From assembly GCF_036002945.1 (NCBI RefSeq), contig NZ_CP108529.1, forward strand, positions 6,691,001 through 6,755,000: DNA of 64,000 nucleotides. The letters run 5' to 3'. The notes beneath the pieces are model-generated. The model did no database searches. It saw only the letters and a program-made list of their open reading frames with translations, and was not told the origin of the DNA. A program made the position numbers and the translations under genes. This document shows, in pieces, positions 52,340 through 59,925 of this stretch (position 1 is its first letter; each line of letters opens with the position of its first letter). This DNA is from Streptomyces sp. NBC_01224 (GTDB lineage Bacteria > Actinomycetota > Actinomycetes > Streptomycetales > Streptomycetaceae).

Positions 52340-52734
52340 GCGACTCCGTCAACCGCATCTCCTCCGGCGCCCCCTGGGAGGACAAATTCGGCTACTCCCG
52401 CGCGGTCGAGCTGCCGAACGGCCTCGTCCTGGTCGCCGGCTGCACGTCGGTGGAGAACGGGCAGATCTCCGCGGGCGGCCCGTACGAGCAGACCGTCACC
52501 TCCTTCAAGGTCGCCTTCGACGCGCTGAAGCAGCTCGGTCTGGGCCGTGAGGACGTCGTCCGCACCCGGATGTACATCACGCACGCCCGGGACGTGGACG
52601 AGGTCGGCCGCGCCCACAAGGAGCTCTTCGACGACGTCCGCCCCGCCGCGTCGATGATCATCGTGTCCGGTTTCGTGGACCCGAGCCTGGTCGTCGAGGT
52701 CGAGGTCGAGGCCTACCGGGCAGGTGCGCGGTGA
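52336..52734 (+). CDS. RidA/YjgF family reactive-imine deaminase
   Basis: The 132-residue trimeric RidA-fold protein has the arginine-containing strand DVVRTRMYITHARDVDEVGRAHKELF and the VEVEVEAYRAGAR end. Typical RidA enzymes hydrolyse 2-aminoacrylate and other imines formed by PLP enzymes. It is embedded in the his operon, overlapping priA (ATGA) and hisF (GTGA), so it is expressed stoichiometrically with them; whether it deaminates a histidine-pathway intermediate is unknown. Confidence 0.88.
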   Translation: MSDSVNRISSGAPWEDKFGYSRAVELPNGLVLVAGCTSVENGQISAGGPYEQTVTSFKVAFDALKQLGLGREDVVRTRMYITHARDVDEVGRAHKELFDDVRPAASMIIVSGFVDPSLVVEVEVEAYRAGAR

Positions 52735-53486
52735 CTCTCGCGGTACGCGTCATTCCGTGCCTGGACGTCGACAACGGCCGGGTCGTCAAGGGCGTCAACT
52801 TCCAGAACCTGCGCGACGCGGGCGACCCCGTCGAGATGGCGAAGCTGTACGACGCCGAGGGCGCCGACGAGCTGACCTTCCTGGACATCACCGCGTCCAG
52901 CGGCGACCGGGAGACCACCTACGACGTGGTGCGCCGCACCGCCGAGCAGGTCTTCATCCCGCTCACGGTCGGCGGCGGCGTCCGTACCGCCGACGATGTC
53001 GACAAGCTGCTGCGGGCCGGTGCGGACAAGGTCGGCGTCAACACCGCGGCCATCGCCCGCCCGGACCTCATCCGGGAGATCGCCGAGCGCTTCGGCCGCC
53101 AGGTCCTGGTGCTCTCCGTGGACGCCCGGCGCACGCCCGCGGGCACCTTCGAGGTCACCACGCACGGCGGCCGCAGGGGCACCGGCCTGGACGCCATCGA
53201 ATGGGCGCACCGGGCCGCCGAGCTGGGCGCGGGCGAGATCCTGCTCAACTCGATGGATGCGGACGGCACCAAGGACGGCTACGACACCGAGATGATCGCG
53301 GCGGTACGGGAGCACGTGACCGTCCCCGTCATCGCCTCCGGAGGCGCGGGCCGGCTCGCGGACTTCGCGCCGGCCATCGCGGCGGGCGCCGACGCGGTGC
53401 TCGCCGCGTCCGTCTTCCACTTCGGTGATCTGCGGATCTCCGAGGTCAAGGGCGCGCTCAGGGAGGCCGGACACCCGGTCCGCTGA
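52731..53486 (+). CDS. hisF: Imidazole glycerol phosphate synthase, cyclase subunit
   Basis: HisF is the (beta/alpha)8 cyclase that joins PRFAR with ammonia from HisH to give IGP and AICAR. Catalytic aspartates lie in RVIPCLDVDNGRVVKG (residue near 11) and in ILLNSMDADGTKDGYD. GGGVRTADD and VIASGGAGRLADF are the phosphate-binding loops. It is the last gene of the operon, followed at once by a terminator. Confidence 0.97.
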   Translation: MTLAVRVIPCLDVDNGRVVKGVNFQNLRDAGDPVEMAKLYDAEGADELTFLDITASSGDRETTYDVVRRTAEQVFIPLTVGGGVRTADDVDKLLRAGADKVGVNTAAIARPDLIREIAERFGRQVLVLSVDARRTPAGTFEVTTHGGRRGTGLDAIEWAHRAAELGAGEILLNSMDADGTKDGYDTEMIAAVREHVTVPVIASGGAGRLADFAPAIAAGADAVLAASVFHFGDLRISEVKGALREAGHPVR

Positions 53487-53499
53487 CCGCAGCACTCAT

Positions 53500-53542
53500 C
53501 GATCGCCGGGTGGAGCCGTTTTTCGGCTCCACCCGGCGATCG
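53500..53542 (+). terminator. his operon terminator
   Basis: A perfect 19-bp stem (53500-53518 with 53524-53542) encloses a T5 loop and begins 14 bases after hisF. It is one of the strongest hairpins in the window. Confidence 0.9.
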
Positions 53543-53604
53543 GCGTTCCGAGGGCGGTCGCGTCGCTTCTCCGGTCGCGGCAGCGCACTGCAAAACCCGC
53601 AACT

Positions 53605-53630
53605 TTTATTGCGCAATAAAGATTGCGCAA
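53605..53630 (+). promoter_or_regulatory. Operator-like palindromes upstream of the ArsR-type gene
   Basis: A perfect 16-bp palindrome TTTATTGCGCAATAAA (53605-53620) is followed by a second TTGCGCAA (53623-53630). The two TTGCGCAA cores are 14 bases apart and lie 29-54 bases before the regulator start. This A+T-rich site stands out from its surroundings and is a likely autoregulatory binding site that may also control the MFS gene. Confidence 0.65.
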
Positions 53631-53658
53631 GTTTTCCTTCCTGTCTACGGTGGAGGGC

Positions 53659-54246
53659 ATGGCAAGCAATGAATCGCGCCGGATCTCGGATCTGGGGACC
53701 CTGAAGGCGTTCGGGCACCCGCTGCGGATGAAGCTCTACCGGGCGCTCTACATCACCCGTAAGGCCACCGCCTCCCAGCTCGCCGAGCGGGTCGACGAGC
53801 AGGTCTCGCTGGTCAGTTACCACCTGCGCAAGCTCGCCGACCACGGTCTGATCGAGGAGGCCGAGCAGCAGGGCAAGGACGGCCGCGAGCGCTGGTGGCA
53901 GCCCGCCTCGAAGGGGCTGACCTTCCACGAGGAGGACTTCAGCGACGCACCCGAGAAGGTCGCCACCCACGCCGCTGTTGGCCGGCTCTCGTTCGACCAG
54001 CACGTCGAGCTGTACCGCCGCTACATCGATTCGGCCCAGAGCTGGCCACAGGAGTGGCGCAGCGCCGCCTCCGGCTCCGAGTACCTGGCCCGGCTCACTG
54101 CCGAGGAGCTCGCCGCGCTCAGCCGTGAGGTGCACCAGGTGATCGACCGGTACGAGGAGCTCGGCCGTGCCCGCGACGAGGCGGGCGACACGGAGGGGCG
54201 CGAGAACGTCGCCATGCACCTGTACGGATTCCCGTTCCGCATCTGA
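53659..54246 (+). CDS. ArsR-type helix-turn-helix transcriptional regulator
   Basis: The 195-residue protein has an N-terminal winged helix-turn-helix: LGTLKAFGHPLRMKLYRAL, then TASQLAERVDEQVSLVSYHLRKLADHGLIEEAEQ and the wing GRERWWQPASKG. The C-terminal ~110 residues are helical and acidic, as in multidrug or lipid-sensing ArsR-like regulators; no metal-binding cysteine pair is seen. The ATG has GGAG in TGGAGGGC upstream. The adjacent MFS gene 27 bases downstream is the probable target, via the palindromes upstream. Confidence 0.87.
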   Translation: MASNESRRISDLGTLKAFGHPLRMKLYRALYITRKATASQLAERVDEQVSLVSYHLRKLADHGLIEEAEQQGKDGRERWWQPASKGLTFHEEDFSDAPEKVATHAAVGRLSFDQHVELYRRYIDSAQSWPQEWRSAASGSEYLARLTAEELAALSREVHQVIDRYEELGRARDEAGDTEGRENVAMHLYGFPFRI

Positions 54247-54273
54247 GCCGGCACCCCCGAGAGGACGACCTTC

Positions 54274-55518
54274 ATGACTGTCACCGCCACGGCCACGGAA
54301 GCTCCCGAACGCCCCGCCCACCGCGACGGCAACGTCCTGCGCTGGCTCGGCGCCTACACCGCTTCGATGATCGGCGACAGCGTCTACTACATGGCGCTCG
54401 CCTGGGCCGCCGCCCGCACCGGCAGCGCCACCCAGACCGGACTCGTCCTCGCCGTCGGTTCCATACCCAGGGCCTTACTGATGCTCGGCGGGGGAGTGCT
54501 CGCCGACCGGATCGGACCGCGCCGCGTCGTCATCGGCAGCGACGCCGCCCGCTGCCTGGTCGTGCTGGGCCTGGCGGGCGCGCTGCTGCTCACCTCGCCC
54601 GCCGTGTGGATGCTGATCGCCGTCGCGCTCGTCTTCGGTGTGGTCGACGCCCTCTTCCTGCCCGCCGTCGGCGCGCTGCCGCCCCGGATCACCGCCGCAG
54701 GACAGCTGGCCCGAGTCCAGGGGCTGCGCGGACTCGCCGCCCGTACCGCCAATGTCGTCGGCGCTCCGCTCGGCGGCGTCGCGGTGGCCGTCGGCGGCCC
54801 GAGGCTCGCGTTCGCCGCGGCCGGGGTGCTCTTCGCCGTATCACTGCCGCTGCTCCTGTCCCTGCGGATCAGCCCACTGCCCGCCCGGGAAGCCGCCGAA
54901 CCGTCCGGCACCGCCTGGCACGACCTGGCCGACGGGCTGCGCCACATCCGCCGTCACCCGGTGCTCGGACCGCTGATGCTCGCCGTCGCCCTCAGCGAAC
55001 TGGGCTTCGCGGGCCCGCTCAACCTCGGACTGATCCTGCTCGTCCGCGAGCGCGGCTGGGGCGCGTCCGGCATGGGCTGGATCGTCGCCGCGTTCGGCAT
55101 CGGCGCCGGCGCGTCGGCCCTGCTGCTCGCCGTGCGCGGCCGGGTTCCACGGGCCGGGCTGGTGATGTGCCTGACCGTGCTCGTGGGTGCGGTGGCCATC
55201 GGGGTCTTGGCCTACGCCCCCTCGGTGGGCCTCGCCGCCGCCGTCGCCGTCTGCGTCGGACTCTTCGGGGGCCTCGGGGGCGCGCTGTGCGGCGCCCTGA
55301 CCCAGACCGTCACCGACCCCGCCTACCTGGGCCGGGTCACCTCGGTCTCGACGCTCTTCACCCACGCGATCGCCCCGCTCAGCTACCCGGTCACGGGAGC
55401 CGCCGTTGCCGCCTGGGGGACGGGCCCGGTCTTCGTCACCAGCGCCGCGGTGTGCGCGGCAGGGGCGGCGGCCGGTCTGGCCTTCACCCGGCTGCGCCGC
55501 GCGGAACTCCCGCGCTGA
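54274..55518 (+). CDS. MFS transporter with an in-frame TTA codon
   Basis: The 414-residue membrane protein has about twelve hydrophobic segments. GSIPRALLMLGGGVLADRIGPRRVVIGSD contains the MFS motif A region (GGVLADRIGPRR), and the length and layout resemble MefA/DHA3-type drug exporters. Codon 68 is TTA (54475-54477) in IPRALLM. TTA needs the bldA tRNA in Streptomyces, so translation may be delayed until differentiation. The gene follows the ArsR-type regulator by 27 bases, consistent with regulated efflux. Confidence 0.9.
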   Translation: MTVTATATEAPERPAHRDGNVLRWLGAYTASMIGDSVYYMALAWAAARTGSATQTGLVLAVGSIPRALLMLGGGVLADRIGPRRVVIGSDAARCLVVLGLAGALLLTSPAVWMLIAVALVFGVVDALFLPAVGALPPRITAAGQLARVQGLRGLAARTANVVGAPLGGVAVAVGGPRLAFAAAGVLFAVSLPLLLSLRISPLPAREAAEPSGTAWHDLADGLRHIRRHPVLGPLMLAVALSELGFAGPLNLGLILLVRERGWGASGMGWIVAAFGIGAGASALLLAVRGRVPRAGLVMCLTVLVGAVAIGVLAYAPSVGLAAAVAVCVGLFGGLGGALCGALTQTVTDPAYLGRVTSVSTLFTHAIAPLSYPVTGAAVAAWGTGPVFVTSAAVCAAGAAAGLAFTRLRRAELPR

Positions 55519-55534
55519 CCCGTCCCTGTACGCC

Positions 55535-56167
55535 CTACATCCCCAGCTCCGCCGTGTGCAGCCGGGCCACCGCCTCCTTGTCGCCCTCGAGGTCCACCGT
55601 TGCCGCGTCCTGCCGGCCGAACACGAAGAGCAGCAGCTCGCCCGGCTCGCCGGTGACCGTCACCACCGGGGTGCCCTTGTGCGCCACCGCCGTCTGGCCG
55701 TCCGGGCGGCGCAGCACCAGCCCCACCGGGGATCTGCGGCCCAGCAGCCGGGCCGTCTTCTCGGCGCGCGACCAGAGCACATCGGCGAAGACCGGGTCCA
55801 GCCCCCGCCGCGACCAGTCCGGCTGGGCCCGGCGCACATCCTCGGCGTGGACGTAGAACTCGACGGTGTTGGCGGCCTCGTCGATCTGCTTCAGGCCGAA
55901 CGGGGACATCCGCGGTGGTCCGGTACGGATCAGCTGGATCAGCTCCTCGTACGGCTTCGCCGCGTACTCCGCCTGCACCCGTTCGAGGCGGTTCTTCAGC
56001 ACGCCCAGCACCACCCCGCCCGCCGCGTCCGGCCGGCGCTCGCGGACCACCACATGGGCGGCCAGGTCCCGGGTCGTCCAGCCGTGGCACAGGGTCGGGG
56101 CTTCCGGTCCCGCCGCCTCCAACAGGTCGGCGAGCAGAAGTCGTTCACGCTTCGCATGGGTCGACAT
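55535..56167 (-). CDS. Maleylpyruvate isomerase/DinB-like family protein (TIGR03085 type)
   Basis: The 210-residue protein of the DinB/YfiT-like four-helix fold is widespread in actinobacteria and often annotated as a mycothiol-dependent enzyme. Supporting segments are ERLLLADLLEAAGPEAPTLCHGWTTRDLAAHVVVRERRPDAA with the first metal histidine, and NTVEFYVHAEDVRRAQPDW with further metal ligands. The substrate is unknown. It is convergent with the MFS gene and divergent from hisI, whose start is 84 bases away. Confidence 0.85.
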   Translation of the reverse strand: MSTHAKRERLLLADLLEAAGPEAPTLCHGWTTRDLAAHVVVRERRPDAAGGVVLGVLKNRLERVQAEYAAKPYEELIQLIRTGPPRMSPFGLKQIDEAANTVEFYVHAEDVRRAQPDWSRRGLDPVFADVLWSRAEKTARLLGRRSPVGLVLRRPDGQTAVAHKGTPVVTVTGEPGELLLFVFGRQDAATVDLEGDKEAVARLHTAELGM

Positions 56168-56251
56168 GCTCGCCAGCGTACGACCGCCGCACGCGGTCCG
56201 CCCAGTGGACATTGCACAGAACCGCTCCCGCGACCACGGCACAATGGGCGC

Positions 56252-56635
56252 ATGACCAGCGCGCCCACGCCCAGCACTCCGCCGCCGTCCGGCAACCTCG
56301 ACCCGGCCATCGCCGCCCGCCTCAAGCGCGGTGCCGACGGCCTCGTCCCGGCGATCGCCCAGCAGTACGACACCGGTGAGGTGCTGATGCTCGGCTGGAT
56401 GGACGACGAGGCCCTGCACCGCACCCTCACCACCGGCCGCTGCACCTACTGGTCCCGCAGCCGTCAGGAGTACTGGGTCAAGGGCGACACCTCGGGCCAC
56501 ATCCAGCAGGTCAAGTCCGTCGCCCTCGACTGCGACGCCGACACCGTCCTCGTCAAGGTCGACCAGACGGGTGCCGCCTGCCACACCGGCGACCGCACCT
56601 GCTTCGACGCAGACGTCCTCCCGCTCGCTCAGTAG
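56252..56635 (+). CDS. hisI: Phosphoribosyl-AMP cyclohydrolase
   Basis: HisI opens the purine ring of phosphoribosyl-AMP in the third step of histidine synthesis. The 127-residue zinc/magnesium enzyme shows GEVLMLGWMDDEAL, TYWSRSRQEYWVKG, ALDCDADTVLVKV and AACHTGDRTCF, which includes the metal cysteines. The pyrophosphohydrolase (HisE) is not fused and not in this window. It lies apart from the main his operon and only 11 bases before trpE, so the two are probably co-transcribed. Confidence 0.95.
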   Translation: MTSAPTPSTPPPSGNLDPAIAARLKRGADGLVPAIAQQYDTGEVLMLGWMDDEALHRTLTTGRCTYWSRSRQEYWVKGDTSGHIQQVKSVALDCDADTVLVKVDQTGAACHTGDRTCFDADVLPLAQ

Positions 56636-56646
56636 GGTCAGCCGTC

Positions 56647-58140
56647 ATGGATCTCGATACCTTCCGCAAGCTGGCCGTCGACCGGCGCGTCATCCCCGTC
56701 AGCCGCCGGCTCCTCGCGGACGGCGACACCCCGGTCGGGCTCTACCGCAAACTCGCGGGCGAGCGCACCGGCACCTTCCTCCTCGAATCCGCGGAGAACG
56801 GCCGCACCTGGTCGCGCTACTCCTTCATCGGGGTACGCAGCGCCGCCACCCTCACCGCCCGCGACGGACAGGCCCACTGGCTGGGCACCCCGCCCGTCGG
56901 CGTCCCCGTGGACGGCGACCCGCTGCAGGCCCTGCGCGCCACCATTGAGACCCTGCACACCCCCCACGACCTGGTCGTCCACGACCGGCTGCCCCCGTTC
57001 ACCGGCGGCATGGTCGGCTATCTGGGTTACGACATCGTGCGCCGCCTGGAGAAGATCGGCGACAGCGTCGAGGACGACCTCCACGTTCCCGAGCTGACCA
57101 TGCTGCTCACCTCGGACCTGGCCGTACTCGACCACTGGGACGGCAGCGTCCTGCTGATCGCCAACGCGATCAACCACAACGACCTCGCGACCGGCGCCGA
57201 CGAGGCGTACGCGGACGCCGTCGCCCGTCTCGACGCCATGGAGCAGGATCTCTCGCGCCCCGTCGAGAACGCCCCCGCCGCCCTCCCGCCGTCCGAGCTC
57301 CCCCCGTACACCGCGCTGTGGGGCGGCAAGGCGTACCAGGACGCCGTCGAGGACGTGAAGGAACGCATCAGGGCCGGTGAGGCCTTCCAGGTCGTCCCCT
57401 CCCAGCGCTTCGAAACCCCGTGCACGGCAAGCGCGTTGGACGTCTACCGGGTGCTGCGCGCCACCAACCCGTCGCCGTACATGTACCTCTTCCGCTTCGA
57501 CGGCTTCGACGTCGCGGGCTCCAGCCCGGAAGCCCTCGTCAAGGTCGAGGACGGACGGGCCATGGTCCACCCGATCGCCGGTACCAGGCACCGCGGCGCC
57601 ACCCCGCAGGAGGACCAGGCGCTCGCCGACGAACTCCTCGCCGACCCGAAGGAACGCGCCGAGCATCTGATGCTCGTCGACCTCGGCCGCAACGACCTGG
57701 GGCGGGTCTGTGAACCCGGCAGCGTCGAAGTCGTCGACTTCATGTCGATCGAGCGGTACTCGCACGTGATGCACATCGTCTCCACCGTCACCGGCCGCGT
57801 CGCCGAGGGCCGCTCCGCCTTCGACGTCCTCACCGCGTGCTTCCCCGCGGGCACCCTCTCCGGCGCTCCCAAGCCCCGCGCGATGCAGATCATCGAGGAG
57901 CTCGAACCGACCCGCCGCGGGCTGTACGGAGGCTGCGTCGGCTACCTCGACTTCGCCGGGGACTCCGATACCGCCATCGCGATCCGGACCGCCCTGCTCC
58001 GCGACGGCACGGCATATGTCCAGGCCGGAGCAGGTGTCGTCGCCGACTCCGACCCGGTCGCCGAGGACACCGAGTGCCGCAACAAGGCCGCCGCGGTGCT
58101 CCGCGCGGTGCATACGGCCAACCGGCTCCACGGAGCATGA
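56647..58140 (+). CDS. trpE: Anthranilate synthase component I
   Basis: TrpE converts chorismate to anthranilate with ammonia from TrpG, which is not in this window. The 497 residues include the N-terminal LLES tryptophan feedback site (TFLLESAENGRTWSRYSFIG). The chorismate-binding core has PSPYMYLFRFDGFDVAGSSPE, VHPIAGTRHRGATPQED, DLGRNDLGRVCEPGS and PAGTLSGAPKPRAMQIIEELE. No leader peptide or attenuator fits in the 11-base gap after hisI, so control must act upstream of hisI or by feedback. Confidence 0.96.
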   Translation: MDLDTFRKLAVDRRVIPVSRRLLADGDTPVGLYRKLAGERTGTFLLESAENGRTWSRYSFIGVRSAATLTARDGQAHWLGTPPVGVPVDGDPLQALRATIETLHTPHDLVVHDRLPPFTGGMVGYLGYDIVRRLEKIGDSVEDDLHVPELTMLLTSDLAVLDHWDGSVLLIANAINHNDLATGADEAYADAVARLDAMEQDLSRPVENAPAALPPSELPPYTALWGGKAYQDAVEDVKERIRAGEAFQVVPSQRFETPCTASALDVYRVLRATNPSPYMYLFRFDGFDVAGSSPEALVKVEDGRAMVHPIAGTRHRGATPQEDQALADELLADPKERAEHLMLVDLGRNDLGRVCEPGSVEVVDFMSIERYSHVMHIVSTVTGRVAEGRSAFDVLTACFPAGTLSGAPKPRAMQIIEELEPTRRGLYGGCVGYLDFAGDSDTAIAIRTALLRDGTAYVQAGAGVVADSDPVAEDTECRNKAAAVLRAVHTANRLHGA

Positions 58141-58154
58141 GGCGGTAAGGGATA

Positions 58155-58814
58155 GTGGAGTACGTGAGTGCCGTCCCCGTACCCCAGCCCCGTGCCCGAG
58201 CCGTCACCGCGTCCGACGTCGCGGGAAGTCGCCGCAGCCTGGCCGCCGGCCTGCTCCTCGGGGCGGCCGGCGCCACCGTCGTCCTGCTCGCCTCCGGCCA
58301 GACGTGGGCCGAGGGCCGGGCGGCCGTCGGTGGCGGCTCCCTGCCGCTGACCGCCGACGGCCAGGACGTCACCGGCCTGCCGGCGGCCCTCGCCATAGTC
58401 GGTCTGGCCGCCCTCGTCGCCGTCTTCGCCGTCCGCAGCGGCGCGCGGCTGATCGTCGCCGGGCTCCTCGCCCTCAGCGGCCTCGGTGCCGGACTGAGCG
58501 CCTACCTCGGTGCCTCCGACAGCTCGGCGCTCGACGAGAAGGCCGCGCAGACCACCGGCGACGCCTCGGCGACCATCGAAGCCCTCAGCCACACCGCGTG
58601 GCCCTACGTCACCGCAGCCGGCGGCCTGCTGATCCTGCTCGCCGGGCTGCTCGCCCTGCGGTACGGGAAGCTCTGGCCCACCATGTCGGGACGGTACGAA
58701 CGGGACGGCACCCCCCGCCCCCGCAAGGCTGCCCGCACCGCCCCGGACCCGGACCGGCCCGAGGACCTGTGGAAGGCCCTGGACCGCGGCGAGGACCCGA
58801 CGCGCGAGGCATGA
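58155..58814 (+). CDS. Trp-operon-associated membrane protein (TIGR02234 family)
   Basis: The 219-residue protein has four hydrophobic segments (SLAAGLLLGAAGATVVLLASGQTW, LPAALAIVGLAALVAVFAV, LIVAGLLALSGLGAGLSAYLG, YVTAAGGLLILLAGLLALRYG). The extracellular loop ASGQTWAEGR is typical of the actinobacterial family named for its place beside trp genes. The function is unknown. The frame opens at GTG 58155; a GTG nine bases later is possible. It is likely co-transcribed with trpE. Confidence 0.85.
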   Translation: MEYVSAVPVPQPRARAVTASDVAGSRRSLAAGLLLGAAGATVVLLASGQTWAEGRAAVGGGSLPLTADGQDVTGLPAALAIVGLAALVAVFAVRSGARLIVAGLLALSGLGAGLSAYLGASDSSALDEKAAQTTGDASATIEALSHTAWPYVTAAGGLLILLAGLLALRYGKLWPTMSGRYERDGTPRPRKAARTAPDPDRPEDLWKALDRGEDPTREA

Positions 58815-58942
58815 CCCCCCAGCTCACGTCGTACACGCACGTACGGGACAATGAAGCCGAGCTTTCTGCACAGCGGCACCAACAGCGGCACCAGCTTTGC
58901 GTACAGCGATACCAACAGCGCATCACCAACAAGGAGCAACTC

Positions 58943-59191
58943 ATGGCGGGCAGCAGCCACGGACACACCCCGGCCGCCTGGACCGGTGTCATCATCTCCT
59001 TCATCGGCTTCTGCGCCGCAGGCGTCTTCATGGTCGCGGCCAACCCGATCGGCTTCTGGGCCGGTATCGCCGTCATCCTCCTCGGCGGGATCGTCGGCCT
59101 CGCGATGAAGGCCGCGGGCCTCGGCATGCCGAAGGAGTCGGAGGAGATGGCCCAGGCCAGGGCTCGCGCCGGGCAGGCCCAGATCTCCTGA
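58943..59191 (+). CDS. HGxxPAAW family small membrane protein
   Basis: The 82-residue protein begins MAGSSHGHTPAAWTGVIISF, the motif that names this actinobacterial family, and has two membrane helices (TGVIISFIGFCAAGVFMVA, FWAGIAVILLGGIVGLAM) and a charged tail. AAGGAG eight bases before the ATG fixes the start; the long upstream frame is spurious. The 128-base leader contains repeated ACAGCG-ACCA units. The function is unknown; it is regularly found beside trp genes. Confidence 0.87.
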   Translation: MAGSSHGHTPAAWTGVIISFIGFCAAGVFMVAANPIGFWAGIAVILLGGIVGLAMKAAGLGMPKESEEMAQARARAGQAQIS

Positions 59192-59216
59192 CGCACGCCG
59201 CACCCGTACGAATGCG

Positions 59217-59245
59217 AGGCGCAGCCCGGCCCGGGCTGCGCCTTT
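59217..59245 (+). terminator. Terminator after the HGxxPAAW gene
   Basis: A perfect 12-bp stem AGGCGCAGCCCG / CGGGCTGCGCCT with a three-base loop is followed by TTT at 59243-59245. It probably ends the hisI-trpE transcript. Confidence 0.8.
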
Positions 59246-59270
59246 CCGCATCAGCGGGGACAATCACCGA

Positions 59271-59810
59271 GTGGACGCATCGCCTACTCCAGCCGCCGCA
59301 CCGTCGGCGCCGGGCTCCCGGCCCGCCCCATGCCACCCGCCGATGTCCGGACATCCACTGATGCCCGACCCGCAGCCGTCCCCGCCGGTCTTCCCTCCGG
59401 CCCCTGCCCCCGTCTCGCGTTTCCGGCGGCTCGCCACCCCGGTGGGAGTCATGGCCGCCGTCATCGGGGCGTTCGGCTACGTCGGTGCCGTCGATCCCAA
59501 TCAGCCGGGCCACTACCCGGTCTGCCCACTGCTCCGGTTCACCGGCCTGTACTGCCCGGGCTGCGGCGGGCTGCGCAGTGCCCACGCCGTCGCGAACGGC
59601 GACATCGCCGCTGCCCTCGGCTCCAATGCGCTCGCCGTCGTCGGCTATGGGATCTTCGCCGTCCTCTGGGTGGTCTGGATGGCCCGCGCCTCCCGGGGCA
59701 GGCCCATGAGCATCGCCGCGAAGCCCGTCGTCTGGTGGGGGATCGGGGCCGTGCTGCTGATCTTCTCGATCGTCCGGAATCTGCCGTTCGGATCGGTGTT
59801 GGCACCTTGA
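59271..59810 (+). CDS. DUF2752 membrane protein
   Basis: The 179-residue protein has a Pro-rich cytoplasmic N terminus (about 50 residues) and the DUF2752 core CPLLRFTGLYCPGCGGLRSAHAVANGD between membrane helices (PVGVMAAVIGAFGYVGAV, ALAVVGYGIFAVLWVVWM, WWGIGAVLLIFSIVRNL). The conserved CPxCG motif could bind metal or form a disulphide; the function is unknown. The GTG start lies 26 bases after the terminator. Confidence 0.85.
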   Translation: MDASPTPAAAPSAPGSRPAPCHPPMSGHPLMPDPQPSPPVFPPAPAPVSRFRRLATPVGVMAAVIGAFGYVGAVDPNQPGHYPVCPLLRFTGLYCPGCGGLRSAHAVANGDIAAALGSNALAVVGYGIFAVLWVVWMARASRGRPMSIAAKPVVWWGIGAVLLIFSIVRNLPFGSVLAP

Positions 59811-59925
59811 ATGCCCAGGTAATGGGACATTCGACGACTGGATTCGGGCCCTTCGGCCTCCTGCGGATAGCATTGACATGGCTGATCCTGTTCCCTCATC
59901 ACCGTCCCGGAAGGGGGCCGCTCGC

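Noticed and set aside
59873..59878. TTGACA as a -35 element for trpC
   Set aside because: At 16-18 bases downstream there is no acceptable -10 hexamer, and the match may be chance.
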